Position numbers and translations under genes: made by a program. The notes under the pieces were generated by a model. The model was given only the letters and a program-made list of their open reading frames with translations, was not told the DNA's origin and did not search any database. A stretch of 64,000 bases of DNA from Pelomyxa schiedti (taxonomy: Eukaryota > Evosea > Pelobiontida > Pelomyxidae): assembly GCA_020536535.1 (NCBI GenBank), contig JAHLWZ010000423.1:66252-130251 (forward strand), written 5' to 3'. Below, piece after piece: positions 1 to 14,100 of the stretch. Positions within the stretch are counted from its first letter, which is position 1. Each line of letters opens with the position of its first letter.

Positions 1-3000
1 GGTTGGTGATGGTGTAAGACATGGCGGCCAGGGGGGAGGTGGTGGTTGAAAATCTATCAAGGTGTCAGGGGGTGGCAAAGGGGTACTGGAGCCAGATTTG
101 GTGGGAAGGGGTTGAAAATCTATGGCAGTCATGATTGTGTCTGCACTTCCTACACTTGTCTTTGCTGTACCCGCCTCTTCCTTGTACAGGTTACAATTTC
201 CTTCTTTCTGATGGAGGTTTACCCATAACCACAGTTTTTTGTTCACTCCCAGCTCTTTTAGTGTTTTGAGTCTCAGGGAATTCAAATTGATCGATAACGA
301 CTGGCTAACTGACTTAAACTGTAGTAATAAGGAATCTTAAATTAGGAATTCCACGATTCACCAACTTACTGCTGTTTTGTAAAGAGCAAAGAGGTCAGCA
401 TATACAATTCCTATGATTATTGTTTTTGCGAAGTACAACCAGTCCATCTTTCGCTGCGGTGGTTGTGCCCCATACAAACTTTCCGCAGTTCGAACCAGTT
501 GTTCTGTGTATCATTATGATTGGAGGAATTGTGGTGTCTCACCAGCAAATGTGTGTATGTCATCCACGGCGTCTGCTAGGAGTATTCCAGGGTCTTTATT
601 GGGGGTACCATGGTACAGAACAGTGAAAATGTGATTAAAATGTGAAACACATCTTCCCAGTTCACTGGTGGCATCACTGCAGGACCTTAACAGAAAAGCG
701 CAAGAGAAAAAAGATTACTTTAGCAGGATACAAAATATTCTACTGGTAATTTTTGTTTCCGAGAACCGCGCATTCATACTTTCCTGAAGCTTGGCTGGCT
801 AAGAAATTCAAGTATTAGTAACAATATTATAAAGTATCTCACCTTCAAGCAATCTTCAGATGGGCTATTCAGTGAGGCATGCTGCCGATCCTCTGCAGTG
901 ATTGGCATCAAAAATCTCCATTTTGGTGCCCGTTTAGGCTCCCCCTCGTTTAAGTGTTGGTCGATATCAAATGTCCCCATATCTTGAGCAGATCTACTCT
1001 TCAAGTGACTGAAGTAGGTCAGATAATGTGGGAATATTTTGCAGTGCGAATACCTCATAGGGACATTACATTTTACAAACGTTCCATTCGTTATCCCACT
1101 GCCATCAAAAGTTCCATTGATGTAATCTCCATTCGGAAAGTGCATAACTGTTACAGTTAGAAAAATGGAAAGAGAGAGGGGGAGGAAGATCTACCCCCAG
1201 GCCCTTTTTGCTTTCCATGTGTGAAGTATCCAACAAATGTGACTCCATCTTGATGTATCTGAACTCCAAAACCAGATTTCTAGAAGGGTTATTAATAAAC
1301 GACATTGATGAGGATAAAACCTCATCATCTTTCCAGTGTCCGTAGTACCGGCCTTCCGTGTTTGATGACTCAACACCAAATCCATGTCTCTAATTTGCTG
1401 TTATTTTTTTTTTTCTTTTGCATTTTGTGTTGCCTTGTCATTTATCCACCGCCCCGCAAATGAAATGGCATTCTTTCCTTGTCGAATATGAACCTCTCCC
1501 TAAGCTTACATTGTGAGATATAGACTATGGTTGCTTAAATGTAATGGATACCATTCCTTGCTTTACAAGCTTTCCATTGACTTCTATTGCACTGCCCACA
1601 AATTTGCCACCTTCCACAGGTTCGATATGGGAATTAGGTTTGTGGGGGTTAAAGCACCAAGCTGCGAGGTTATTCTCGCTGTCACATGACCACATCAAAG
1701 GCATTGTAAGGCCGAGCCCAAAGAATTTAACGGTTGCACGCATGTGGTACTCTGTCATGCCGTGGTAGGTCTTGTTTACAAATGCTTATTGAGTTGTACA
1801 GAAAAGAAGAGGGATAAAACTTCAGCGTGCCATAGGCAGACAAGACCATCGTCATAGGAACTCCACACACAAGGGGGGTTTCGCAATGTACTGCCATCCC
1901 CAAATGCAGTAACATGGGTGTTCTTCCTTGGGGGCTCTATTTTCCATACAAGATCACATGACTGTTTTTCATGAAACTCCGAGTAGAGGCATTCACACAT
2001 ACACGAATGTCCCAGACGGAAATGAAACCACATGAATCTCCCGTCCAAACATGACCAGTGGCGATGAATTTTAGAGCTGTTATCGTAGCTTCGTTTGATT
2101 CATCAATCGATATGTGCTTGATATCTTCTTCAGCAATCTGTTTGGATGCTGTAAGGAAAAAAGCGTCAATAGGGCGCAAACTGGGAGAGTTCCATCAGTT
2201 GAAATACTTCGAGACCTTTGTTATCCATCAAAAGGAGATGTTTACTATGTCACTACATACTGAGAGCCGCGATGCCAGCTTGTTTTGGGGTTTGAGTTCC
2301 CTCCACTGTGAATTTCCACAAGTTGCTCACACTTTTTGAGTTAGCATTAAAGAATATATAAGGAAGTGTAAAAATGCCTACAATTTGCTTTGGTACAGTG
2401 ACAATAGTGATATTGGAACCAGAAGTTAGCCATATCGATCTATGGGAAACCAAAGCAGCATGAGCAATAGGTCCTCCAAGTGTAGACACGCCAAAGGTGC
2501 CATAGGCGTTCCCCTTTCATGCGTATCAGTGTTAAAGAATGAATTATTCCTTTTCATACTGCAGCATCCCACAGCATCACATCAGATGAGAAGTACCCCC
2601 ACACAAGGGCGTCTTTTGCAACAATTCCAATCAAACTCTGTGTTGGAAGCTGTGGTAGAATTTTGACACACTTGACAAGGCCTTGCGTCTTGAGTTTGTT
2701 ATTCGGAGTATGGCTCGTATCTCCTACCTCTGCATCCCAAATTTTGATGGTGCCATCAGTTGCTGCACTCCATACCATGATGTCCACAGGAGATGAGTCA
2801 GTGGCACTCTTAACTACTACCATTGATGAAATAGAGGACGTATGAGCAGCAAACTCGGCCCGAGCTTTGGACACCTGCATCAATTTAGCGCGATTCACAG
2901 GAGATATCGACCTTATCCTGAACAAAGCGCCAAATCCAGATATTACCCTTGTCATCAGCAAGCCAAATCATATCTTGTACTGTGACCACAGCTGTTACCT

Positions 3001-3716
3001 ACAACAAATCAGTACCGAGGGAGGGAAAAGTAGGAGAAAAAACATTATTTGAGCAAGCTCTGAAATCAGCACACAAAGATAGCTCTGACTGCACCATGTT
3101 TGCCACAATAGAAGCCGGACTAGAACTGTTGATCTGGACGCACGGCGGAATCGTCGCAGAATTTGTGAGCGCAAGAAGTGCCGGCGAACCAGTCGAGGAA
3201 ATCCTCTTGTGTGCCATGCTCCTCAGTCCTGAGGATTGAGGTTGAGATTGTGATTGTGATTGAGACTGAGATTGAGATTGAACAGCAGATGCAGTTGTCT
3301 GGGACGGGGACGGAGGAGTGACCGGGGACGACGAGGAGGATTGGAGTGAAGGGGCAGAAGCCGAGATTGAGAGTGGCTGATTGGAGGGTCCACCAGATTT
3401 ACTCAGCATTCCAGACGACCGGTGATGGCCTCTCGGTGTAGAGGACAGTAGTGCTGCCTCATTGGGCACCCAGTCAGTGGCTGCCAACAACATCCCATAA
3501 GTTTGTTTGGAGATAGCCACGTTATACTTATTAGTCCCATAACACAACAAGCAAGTGAAGAGAAGAGAGAGGGTGGCTGCACTAACCTTCAGACGGGGGC
3601 GACGACTGCAGGGTGGACTTTGTTGGGCACGAGGAAGGGGTCTGCCAAGGCGAAGGTGGAGGTGCAGCGGGAGGAGGGGGCATCATCGTGGAGGAAAACG
3701 CCGGCGCAGATGTCAT
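1..3716 (-). CDS. WD40-MORN-VPS9-type protein, alsin-like (C-terminus off left edge)
   Basis: Minus-strand gene, ATG at 3716-3714. Exon 1 (3716-3587) joins exon 2 at 3480; a 37-nt intron near 2890 and several of 40-60 nt follow. The N-terminus is Pro/Ser/Gln-rich, with an SQ-dipeptide run at about 3290-3235. Next come WD40 repeats with typical ends: DGTIKIWDAE (about 2750-2715), CGFISVWDIR (about 2010) and DDGLVCLWHAE (about 1830). From about 1500 to 1070 there are MORN repeats, e.g. GFGVQIHQDGVTFVGYF and MHFPNGDYINGTF. At about 370-235 the segment LFALYKTA...LKELGVNKKLW resembles the start of the VPS9 region of alsin (ALS2), a Rab5 exchange factor. I infer an endosomal Rab-GEF in which a WD40 propeller replaces the RCC1 propeller of alsin. 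The catalytic VPS9 core lies beyond base 1, so activity cannot be judged. WD40 and MORN calls are firm; VPS9 is tentative. Confidence 0.6.
3234..3284. repeat. GATTGA-type hexamer repeat
   Basis: GATTGA/GATTGT/GACTGA units coding an (SQ)n run on the minus strand in the N-terminal part of the WD40-MORN protein. Confidence 0.8.
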
Positions 3717-3847
3717 TCGGTGCTGGGGTGGGGATCAAGGGCGAACACAACAGCCCCTGTGTGTTTCACTTTTTCTTGTGACTTTTTCGCTCGATCTGCA
3801 GCGCAGCGGCGCTTCGAACGAGATCTGCAATCAAATTTAATTAAGAA

Positions 3848-4991
3848 ATGATATCGGCGTATCGGCCGCAGAAGCGGAGGAGGGCGCTGGAGGACGTGTT
3901 CTTCGAGGAGGGCAATTTGGCGTACCACTGTTGGTCTAAGCAGATCGCATTGGACTCCCTGCAAAACGACGATTTCTGCGCCGTCACTCCCACCGCTACC
4001 GCCGAAGCGCAGATCTCAGCCGACACCAACGACGGGAGATTCGTGTGCGGCATCGCCGGCTGCCGAGCACTGTGCGACGGCGTCGCCGCGTTCGACGCGC
4101 ACTACAACGCCGCGCATCGCCACGTTTGCAGTGTTTGCAGGGCGAGGTTGCCGACGGCGAGGATGGTTGAACTGCACGTTTTGGAGCGTCACGATGCAAT
4201 GTTTAAGACAATGGCTCTGGAGAAACCAATGGTTTGTTTCCGTGGCAGTAAATGGGGGAAGCTCTATGATTAGACTCACCTAATGGGTTTCAAACAAATA
4301 TCCTGGTACTTGGGTGAAGTATGAGTGCCTTGTTGAAGGCTGCCCAAAGAAGTTCAAGCAAGACTTCCAGAGAAGAATGCACCTTGCTGACTTCCATCAA
4401 TTCCCTAAAAACTTCACTTTTGGTCCTCTAAACTGCTCTTTCCACGGTCGCAAGAGGCAAGTTTCCCTCCTTTTCCCTCAATTCTTATTACCCCAGCTCA
4501 ATGTTAACAGAGGCGATACTGCCAAAACCAAACCAGCTCCAAGCAGCACCACAAACACCCCCAGTAAAACAAAAACACATCCGCACACCAAACGGCTCCC
4601 CAAGCCACCCCGCTGCGCTCCCGTCAATGTACCCCCGGACCCTCCCCAGAACATACAGCACTCTGCCACAAACCTACTTGCTGATGAGCTCGCCACAAAG
4701 CTCACCATCAACCACAGATACAACTACTCCTACAATGTATCTGACACTTTTCAGCTCCACCCACGCAAAAAAGGCTCACGCTCAACAGGTTTCTCTCACC
4801 CATAATCAAGGCATCAGGCAGACCAATCGCCTTTGTGATTGGGCTTCAGTAATTAGTAACCGAATGAGATGTCCTGTTCTTACGTACAAGTTGTGGTTTT
4901 TTATTTTACAGTAAGGTGTTTCCTGTGTGCGGGTGAGTTGGTGCCGTTTCGGGGGCCGAACCGGCACCAGACACCAACCTGGACCAGCTAA
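3848..4991 (+). CDS. C2H2 zinc-finger protein, ZNF511-like
   Basis: Starts at ATG 3848, 131 bp from the divergent WD40-MORN gene. Exon 1 (3848-4231) encodes a basic N-terminus, then a finger starting FVCGIAGCRALCDG with a His pair in HYNAAHRH, and a second CSVCRARLP...H...H finger. An 88-nt intron (4232-4319) leads to the third finger, YECLVEGCPKKFK...HLADFH. The order and spacing (finger, HVCSVC finger, CLVEGC finger) match the ZNF511 family, small nuclear zinc-finger proteins of poorly known role. The C-terminal part is a Thr/Pro/Lys-rich linker. A possible 36-nt intron (GTTTCC...CCCCAG, about 4461-4496) is in frame and stop-free, so it may be kept or removed. The ending is uncertain: unspliced translation stops at 4805; splicing at about 4790 to the acceptor at about 4913 extends it to 4991. 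Confidence 0.7.
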
Positions 4992-5168
4992 AAGCACGCG
5001 ACTCCAAACCGGTAATATCAGTCAGTACCTGTGGCACTTATACCCACAGGATCTTTGGTTACCAACCTCTCTTGTTGTAGTATGGTGCAAGCAATCACAA
5101 CGCCAACCTGACCTAAAGACAAGAAAACAGTAAGGAGGCTGTGTTGGCAATTTGGGAATTTTTATACA

Positions 5169-8100
5169 TCAAAAAACAGTAAAAGCAGAGAGGAAGAAGT
5201 TGCTCTCAGGGAAAAGCCGAGAGACAAGTAGAACCATGAGTTGTGAGTGCTGTGCAAGAGAGAACGTATCAAATGCTTGTGATGTGGCAGCAGCTACGGA
5301 CTGGGCTAAAGTTGTACCCAGTGAGTTACACACTGTTTTGCTGGACAGAAGTGACATGAACGCCTGGCGTTCCGAGATGGCCTTGTGTACTGGTTAGAAG
5401 AGAAGCCAATTTATGGGGTAAAAGTTCGGGAAGGTACATCACTACTGGGTGACGGGGGCGTGGCTGGGTCAACCCTAAGCCGTTGTCCGCCGCTAATCTG
5501 CAGGTTTATGAATAGTTTCACGGCCCTTAGCGCCACTTTGGTTGCAACAGGCAATTCCTGAAATAGGGTTGGACAACCAAAGGATGAAAAACTTGAAGAA
5601 AGACCTGCTTTCCTTCGGTACCACTTGCTTTTAAAATAATGGTAGACAGAAAGCTTCTATCTTCTGTAACTTTCCCTAACTTCTGAACTATGGAAGCTAT
5701 TGGGCCTCTCTGTTAAGAGATTGGTGAGAAAGAACCAGATAGAGATATCATTAAGTACCACAGCAGACTCCATTGATAGTTTGTTGTTCGCCAACGACAC
5801 ACAGATAGACTCGAGGAATAAGAATATAATCAACAATAACTTGTGCGCAGATTCCGGCTTCGCATTCGGAATAAGAGAGTCTAGCCACTGAGTACTTTGG
5901 TGAATCATATTACTATCTCCCTCCATGAGTTTTTTCCGCCTATGTGAGTGTATCATTAGACGTTTAACCCCTAAAATAATTATTTCTACCCTGTGAGATA
6001 CAGAGTAAAAATATATCCACTAGCCACACAAAAGTTGATAAAAGGAACTTCTTCAAGTTGAGGAGCCTGAAAAACTGGAATGAGTTGTTCCCACTGAGAG
6101 AGTGCCCGAAAATATAATTCACAACAAAGTTCTGTGTTGTGTGCAATGATGTGGGTGCTCGCAAGGCTGAAGAATGTTAATTACCGCAAAAGAAAGAAAA
6201 TGGTGTCTACCATTGGCATCCTGCAGAGAGAATATGGCATGCGTTTACAGGTTTGGCAAGCATAAGTTTTTCCAGGTGAGAGTTCAGGTTACTAATATTC
6301 ATGGCATTCTCATTGTTGTATATGACAATAAGGTCCTGGGAAAATTTAGAGACAAGCAGAATGGAAATTTCGACCTTATAGAATGATACTAGGTAGCTAT
6401 CTCTGGAGAGAGGAGAAATACTAACGGCATTCAGTAACAAAGGAATGCAATTGGGAGGAATCCGGTGAGCAATCGCACTCTGATATAAGCTCGCCAGGAA
6501 CCGAGTGTAGTGGCAAACGCCATCCAACGTGGCACTACCCTAATGTGCTTTAGCCTTTTAAAGTGAAGATAACATGGAAGTAGTGGAGTATTTCTCACCA
6601 AAGAGAAGCAAGACTTGTTTGTTTCTAACCCAAAGCCTCTTGCTGCTAGAATTACAATAATTTCCCATCGCTCGAGAATATAAGGAGTGGTGTTCTGTTG
6701 GGTTACGGCATCGGGTGATTGAGCTGTTGTGTAGGCCTCAACAAACAAATCGAGCAAGTCGGAGAGAACTTTAAGGGGGAGTACTTGCCTAATTGTAGGT
6801 GAGAGGAGAAAAGTTCTCATCTCACAAACCAATTCAGATTGGAAGAGAGCAAGAAAACCAGAAAAGATTGATTCACTGGTAAAGGGTGAAGGGCTAACCC
6901 TACTAAAATCAACTGAAATAGAGTGGCAACAAATGGGACACGCAAGGCTTCTGGAGGATTATGCTTGTTAATGTAATGAGAGCCATGGCTTCAAACATAC
7001 CTTCCGACAAAAATCCTCTTTCCCAGTTGACTGAAGAAATCAATGTGGTAGCAAAGGCAAACATAGATTCGTGTGCTGAGCACACGGGCATGGAAGGTTG
7101 ACTTAAATCAGGCTTCCTTCCAATTGGAATAGCCGTTTGAATCATTTCTAGCATCTGGTTACAGTTATTAGGGGGCTGGAGACAGGAAGGAAAGTGACCT
7201 GGGCAACACCAACTTGACCAGGGGACCAGTGAGACCAAGGCAGGTTTGCGAATTCGGTGAACAGAAGTTTCTGTACATGTGTTGCTGAACGAGGAAGTAT
7301 TCGGAAAAGCAGATACTCCCAGACTACATTCAATGTCTATTTGTGGTGACTAAATGGTTGCTGGTACAAATGAAACAACCATTGGGTACACAGAAAATTG
7401 GCTCATCACTTCAACATAAGTTTGTGCCACAACAGAGGCCAAAGGTGCATGGGCAGGTTCCCAAGGCTGGTGATCAGTTGGCAAAAACCATGGTTCAAAG
7501 GTGTGATTCAAGGCTATCATTAATGTTAAGATACAGGCAATCAATCACGAGAGAAACCTGCTAGTGCAGCTTGTAGATAAATATCTGGTTGCTTATTGCT
7601 CATGGTTTTTATAAAGGAACAAAAGAATGGAACGTACACTGACCACGTAACAAACAAAGTGTATTTCTGGGATCCTTTTAGTTTCAAGTCATTTTCAACA
7701 GTCTTACATAGGATTCACGGCATTTAGTCAAGAAATTGTAAATCATGTCAAGACTTGAAATTCGGTCTTGCCATGGAAGGTCTTTCCCTTGCAGGATACC
7801 AATAAAAGTAGACCAAACTACTTCAGGTAACTTCTGAGTGATACTGGCATTCAATAGGTGGTGCAGGGAGTCTGGATATACTTAGCTCTTTCTAAAGGAG
7901 AATGTGCACACCCTCTAAGAGAAGTGGGAAGTCGTTGGAAACAAGTTGCGAAAATGAGTCTAAAAGCCAAGACCATATTTCGGCTGAAGGAATTTTTGTA
8001 TTATCTGATGCAGAGGGGTCATAGAGTCTCCGTATAAGTCCAACAAGCAGTTCTTTACGCTCCGAGGAAGCATACCCTTTTCCAGTGAAGAGTAAAAGCT

Positions 8101-11100
8101 ACAGGAACAAAGTGAGGAATAGAAGGTTGATTAAGTAAACAACGTTTTACCTCCTTTACATTGAATTGTCCAATTACTTTTGCCAGATATTCATGGTCTT
8201 GGCTCCTGCTGTCAAATACTTTGAATGTGTACTGGTAATATGTCATATGAGGTACGCATAAAAATATTGTGAAACCTCGAGCATTTTTTGGAAAGTTGAA
8301 GGACATAGGTGGGGTTTGAAAAGCTGTATGAGGGATTCTAACTTGACACTCAAGATGTTGTTGAGCAGCTTTTCTGAGGGCTAGCACAATTAGACGAATT
8401 AAGTTTGGATGTCCTGTGGATAACATTGTGGTACCTCAGGATATGGAGAAATAAAGGTTTCAGAAAGAACTTTAAGAGGTTGTAGAATTAATTGATGTGT
8501 CGGAGGGTATTGTTGAATTTCTGGACGAGTCCAAAAATACATCAGTATGTTGAATAAAAGGATTCCTTTTGAGTGAACTTGTTGTCTCTACAGCAAGTGA
8601 ATTTGGTTTTTTTTTTTTCAGTCCCACCTCAAGTTCGTTGCAATATTGTGCAGAATGTACAATTGTCTGAACTGCATTTTCGATTTGGAGGATACTTACA
8701 CAAAAACGGTCACTGTTCAACGGAGCTTAGTTGGAGCTGATATTGGTAAAGCAACACACTTCGTTGAAGCAATTGAAGCACTGTAATTTGCCTGCGCTTG
8801 TGCTTCTGTAAGTTGTATCTCCACTTGCAAATCCTTCTGCACTTTCTTTATGTGGCTAAGTAGGTAACCAATAAAAGAAGGCTTTACCCATAGTGTAAAC
8901 TGAAATTGGGAAGGTGGGCAGCCTTTGGTGCAGACCTGATCTGTTGTGAATGATGTTAGATGGAGTTGTGGGGACTGCAACCTTTTGATGTTTGTATTTG
9001 TATGTTGACAAACAGTTTCTCAATCAAATTTTGTATGAGGACATCAGCTTGAGAATGTTTGTTAAAGTTGTTCACAAACATCATTGCAGATTGTTGTACT
9101 GGTCTCAATTCTTCCTCAATAGCCACTTGCAACTAAAACAGTATCATGAACGGGAAAAACATATTTTAGAGACATACTGAATCAATGTTAACAGGAGAAA
9201 CTTGTGGAAGAAGAACCACTGCAGGTGCTGGGAGGCAATGCTCATCAGCAAACACTGCATCACTGAACAGTTTGATCCAACTTTTTGGAGTTTGGACTTG
9301 TGTTAATTCAAAGTGTTGAATCTTTTTTGTTGAAGGTTCTGGCAAAATAATCAGATCCATCCACAGATGAGAGGAGTCTAAGAAAATTAAACATAAGAAT
9401 GAAATGTGTGGTAATGTTTTTCCCACCATGTAAAGTTTGCTTTAGAACAGAGGCCAAGCGGGAAGGAAGGAAGTTTGGTTGCAAACTTTCCAGGAGAGTG
9501 CTTCGCTTTTTTTGTGAATGTATGTCTGTGAGTTTTAGCCACATAATCATTGCGCTGTATAGGGAAGCTAATTGTGTGTGCTTCTCGGCAATAACTGGAC
9601 CATTCTGTGAGGACTTGGACACTATGGTGTGATGGTCTGAGAGAGTAGATAGTCTTTCTGAGAGCTTTCTCTTGAAGTCACTGTATAAGTGGTGTTGACA
9701 CACAAGATGGATTGGAAAGAGTAAGAAGTACGCATAAGAGGATGTCAATAGCAAAGTGCATGGATGCAATCCAGTAGGGATATCAAAGTACAAAAAGAAA
9801 AACATTTGCCACATGACAGGGAGAAGCGGCGCACTAGGAGGGGTCTCCAGTATCCAATTTGCCCACTGGAAAAGTTTCAAGTTGGAAATAACAGTTGCTG
9901 TCATGAGGGAGTTAGTAAACAAAACTGGTGCTGGAGATACCAAGCTGAGAGGCACTGAGGGATTTTTTGATAATTTCAGAAGCAAGTTTTTCTCGGTCGA
10001 TGGCATTTTGTTGTGTTTCCAAGTCTTAAAGATGGTAACCACATTTCTCAAATTTAGTTGGAGGCAAATACATACAGAAAACAGAAAACACCACCCATGA
10101 ATTATTTGCACAAGTTGCATTGGAAACTCTAAGACCAAACAGCTCCCCAGCAGGTTTCCAAGGAAGAAGTGATGTTTGTGGAGGTGCAAAAAGAGATTTG
10201 AACCAGCCTTGCGGCTCTCTGATGTGATTGTTATTATCGGGGTTTTATACTGAATGAGAGGAAATACGGAGTAGCTTTAATGGCATCCAATAAAGTAATC
10301 TGACAGTGTGGAAGTGGTAAAACATGTTCAGATAAGAATGATGCATAGAGAACAATGTTCAGTATAGAAAGCAGGTCTTCCCTTTTGTTCCAATTTTCGA
10401 TGGAAGTAACAACTAAAAAGTCTTGGAAAAGAGGCAAGGTTTTCCACCATACACTTAAACCAGAAGGAAGCCACAAATGGAGACACTGATGACTCAAGTC
10501 GAAGGATTTGGGCAAAAAGGATTTGCTTTAATCTGTGTAGGAACGGTTTTAATTTCTGCTTTGTTCCCAGGATTCTTGTGCATCGAGGAATGTTAGCTTT
10601 GACTGTCAATAAATCCTGGAGATTGTAACTAACACAACCTTTTTAAAGGAGTAATGGAACCGAAAGTGTGCCAATCATGACTGGAGTTATGTTATTGTTT
10701 GGATGGTGTGCAACTACTGCCATTGGCAGAATATCACTTATAACCCACAGTACAGCCAGGTAGTGTTGGTGATGTGCCTGATTTCGCGTGTTACATGAAA
10801 GTTATGGGTAGGAAGGGGTGTCTCACAAGATAACTAAGTAGCCTCCAGGCACAGCTCTCACCAGTGAACCAATTGTTTGGATCACAACCATATGTGGTGA
10901 GAACGAGAGTTAAGAAAAGAGGAAGTGGTTGTGCTTGGGACTTTGCAAAGCTCTTGGATGTAAGGAGGACCTCCAACTGCTGTAAAAGATGTCAGAAGGG
11001 TAAGAGAGACAAGAACCCCAACTTTGGCCATGATAGTACAGGTCTTGTCTCCAAGCAAAAGGGGAGGTGGTGCTTGTTCACTAACCAAGTCAGAACAAAA

Positions 11101-14100
11101 ACAAAAAGGGAATGAAATTTGACCTGGCATATATAGCACAGTAAGGAAGAGGTGTAAGAAAAGTCCAACACCAGGAGATAAATGAATTGTAATAAGGCTT
11201 TAAGGCGGAAAAAAAAGATTGTTGGTAGGTCGAATTATGGTGTTCCCAGGCCTACAAAATTGGGAACTTTAGAGTTAGGGAAAGAATTGCAAATGTGGGT
11301 GAACACCTCCAATACAAGGAGAACAGTTTCTCGGAGAAACTGAGGTTTTGGAAACAGAACATTTTTGGTAGCATTAAAAGGCTTTCCAAAATTCATTTTA
11401 CTGAAAATTGATTGGGCAACTGCACATTCATCAGAGTCCTGTAATCGCTATTAAGTATTTCTTCTCTCCCAAGTGTACTAACCAAGGGAGAAAATAACCA
11501 GAGACGTAAAAGACTGAGATCTGACACACGAGGCTCCCATGATACAAGACATAAAGAGTCAAAAATATACATAACAAGTTGCTTTCCAAGTGCCTTAAAG
11601 TTGGCATTTACATGTTCCAGAATCCAGGACACCTACTCTAGTCAAAACAAAGGTTGGAAGAAGGAGCATACACAAATTGGATGAACAACACAAAGCTCAC
11701 TCAGTAAACCAGAGGTAACTTGATATAGTGAAGTGCGTGTTGTAGCATCCAAATCTTACCAAAAGAATTGAATTGTGGTTAAAGTGAGTGTGGGAGAATA
11801 CATGATACAATGAACAGTTCGTGAACTATGACGTTTGTTAGATCCAAGTCATCAGTGGCAGCAAGTTTTACCAGTGCTTGGACAACAAAAAGAGCTTCAA
11901 CACCCGTCATATTATTCACAAAACTTGTGCGGTAAGTGGTCTCTAAGAATTATTGTTCCAAAAAAAAAAGTGACAAAAAGAGATGTACTAGCTGTGACAG
12001 TTGACTCCCAGTGAGTTTTTTTGGTAATGAAAATTGGCTCTGAATAGAGTTAATTAAAATGTGACAATATTTCCCTACTAACCTGAGACTTTATGCAACC
12101 CATAAGCAATGCACAGAAAATACCAGGCAGTGTCAGAAGTTATCCTATTTTGAAAGATTGAGGAAAAAAAAGGTGCCAAAGATGAGAGAGCCACCTATGA
12201 AAAGGAAGACTGCATAAGAATTGCCACACACCATTGTCATGCAAAGGGAGAAGTGTATATGCAACCTAGTTTGGGATGATTCAGTTTAAGAAGAAAAAAA
12301 AAAAGAATACATCTAAAAACAATTCGCTTAGCAGGTTCTCCCCTGGTGAATACTTTCTGGAAAATAAGTGAGAATATAAATATAATGAAGAAATAAACCT
12401 GGTAGATGGCAACTCCGCCAGTACACCAACTAAGGAAATACATGTCTTTGAGAGTAATTTGATGAAATTTTTGCAGTGCGAGAATCTGGCTATGCTTCGA
12501 CAGAATACCATCAAGAGTCTTTGTAGCCAGAGACCCCCTGAACAAGCTGTACATGCGACACCCTGGGAAATGTGGGTAATGATAGGTCTGTTTCATTGTG
12601 AGGTGAACCTGTTCACTGCATACAAATGAGCAGAAGTAACTGATAGGTACTTGCTTAAAAAATGTAACTAGGTCATCCTCTGTTAGGCAAAGTTTTTCTG
12701 TGGATGTTAACAGCACATCTTTTGGAACAAGCCCAACCTGGATTGACCACTTCACTTTCCTCGGAGTCACGAGAAACGGGAAGGAGAATATGTTTCAAAA
12801 CTGTAAGAAGGTGTTCACATGTACTCACATCCCTGCCACACTGTTATTGGAAGAATTTCTAATGTGACTGTGGTCACAACAAAAAATTTTGGGGCCAACC
12901 ATGAAGGAGGGAACTGGATTAGTCTGGTTCCCCAGAAAGATGAATTTTGGGTATTAATTAGATGCTTGAGGATGAACAAGTGATCTTTGTAAGAAGCAAC
13001 CCTTAGCATAACATGCACCTGGAATCATTATCAGACATATGAATAAACTCGGAAACAGTGGGTAAAAACCAAATGTTGAATCCATCCTATAATTGACTTG
13101 TAGAAATTCAATAGAGGGGAAGTAATTTCTTTTACGAGGCCAGGAGGGGGTGGTGCAATGGGTGGAGAGCCAAGCTCCATTGCATAATGAGACCCACTCC
13201 TAGCGTAATAGAACAGCACATCAATCAAGTGTCTCATCTCAGAAATTGACTGCTGTTGTCCCACAGAAGAGTCATCATTCACAGCTTGAAAAGTAAACAA
13301 AAAAAAAAAAAAAAGGGTTGTCATTTACCAACAACAGGGGCATCATGCACCAGTGCTCCAAAATAGTGGAAAAGAAACTGATCAATGAACATTTGAATCC
13401 TCATTCTGGCTAACTGAGCTTCATATAAGTGGAACATGAATATCTATAGATAGCACTTAGAAGGAGAATCCCTGATATTAGTTGCCAACCATGTGGGCTC
13501 CAGTTCTGTAGGATTCTAATGACTTTTTAAAGTTTGCAAGACCCTCATTGTTGATGACTGCTGTGGAATACTGTTCGGAGCAAGAAAGGAGCTGTGAACA
13601 AGTTTTACAAGCACCCTGAACAGTATGGGACTCAGATTGAATAATCCACACCTTCTCTTGGAAGCTACGAATTTCTGCTTTTAACCTCTGTGAACCATGA
13701 GTACAAAACATAAAGAAATGGCAGTACCAGCAAGTCAGCAGAATACTTTTCATATCTTTGCTCCTTTTCCAAGTAATCTTTCAATAAGTCCCAAAAGTGG
13801 CTTGGATAATCAGGTTCCTTGGAGTTGGTACTTAATCACATCCAAGTCACTGGTACGCAAAACCAAACTGAGCAGCTGTACCTGAATCCTCAAGGTCTTA
13901 TGAAGTTTCAAATCTTCAACAATCTCAGCTTTTTGGCCAGTCAATAGGTCAGTGAGTGCTTCAGAAAGAGTCAAGGGTGAAACAGTGGTGACAACTGTAG
14001 AAGTAGAGGACATAATAGTTGTTTCAGTCAGTGGTGACAAAAGTGCATGCATTGCTGGGTACTAAAGGTGATAAGAAAATGTGGGTTGCAGTTGTAAAAA

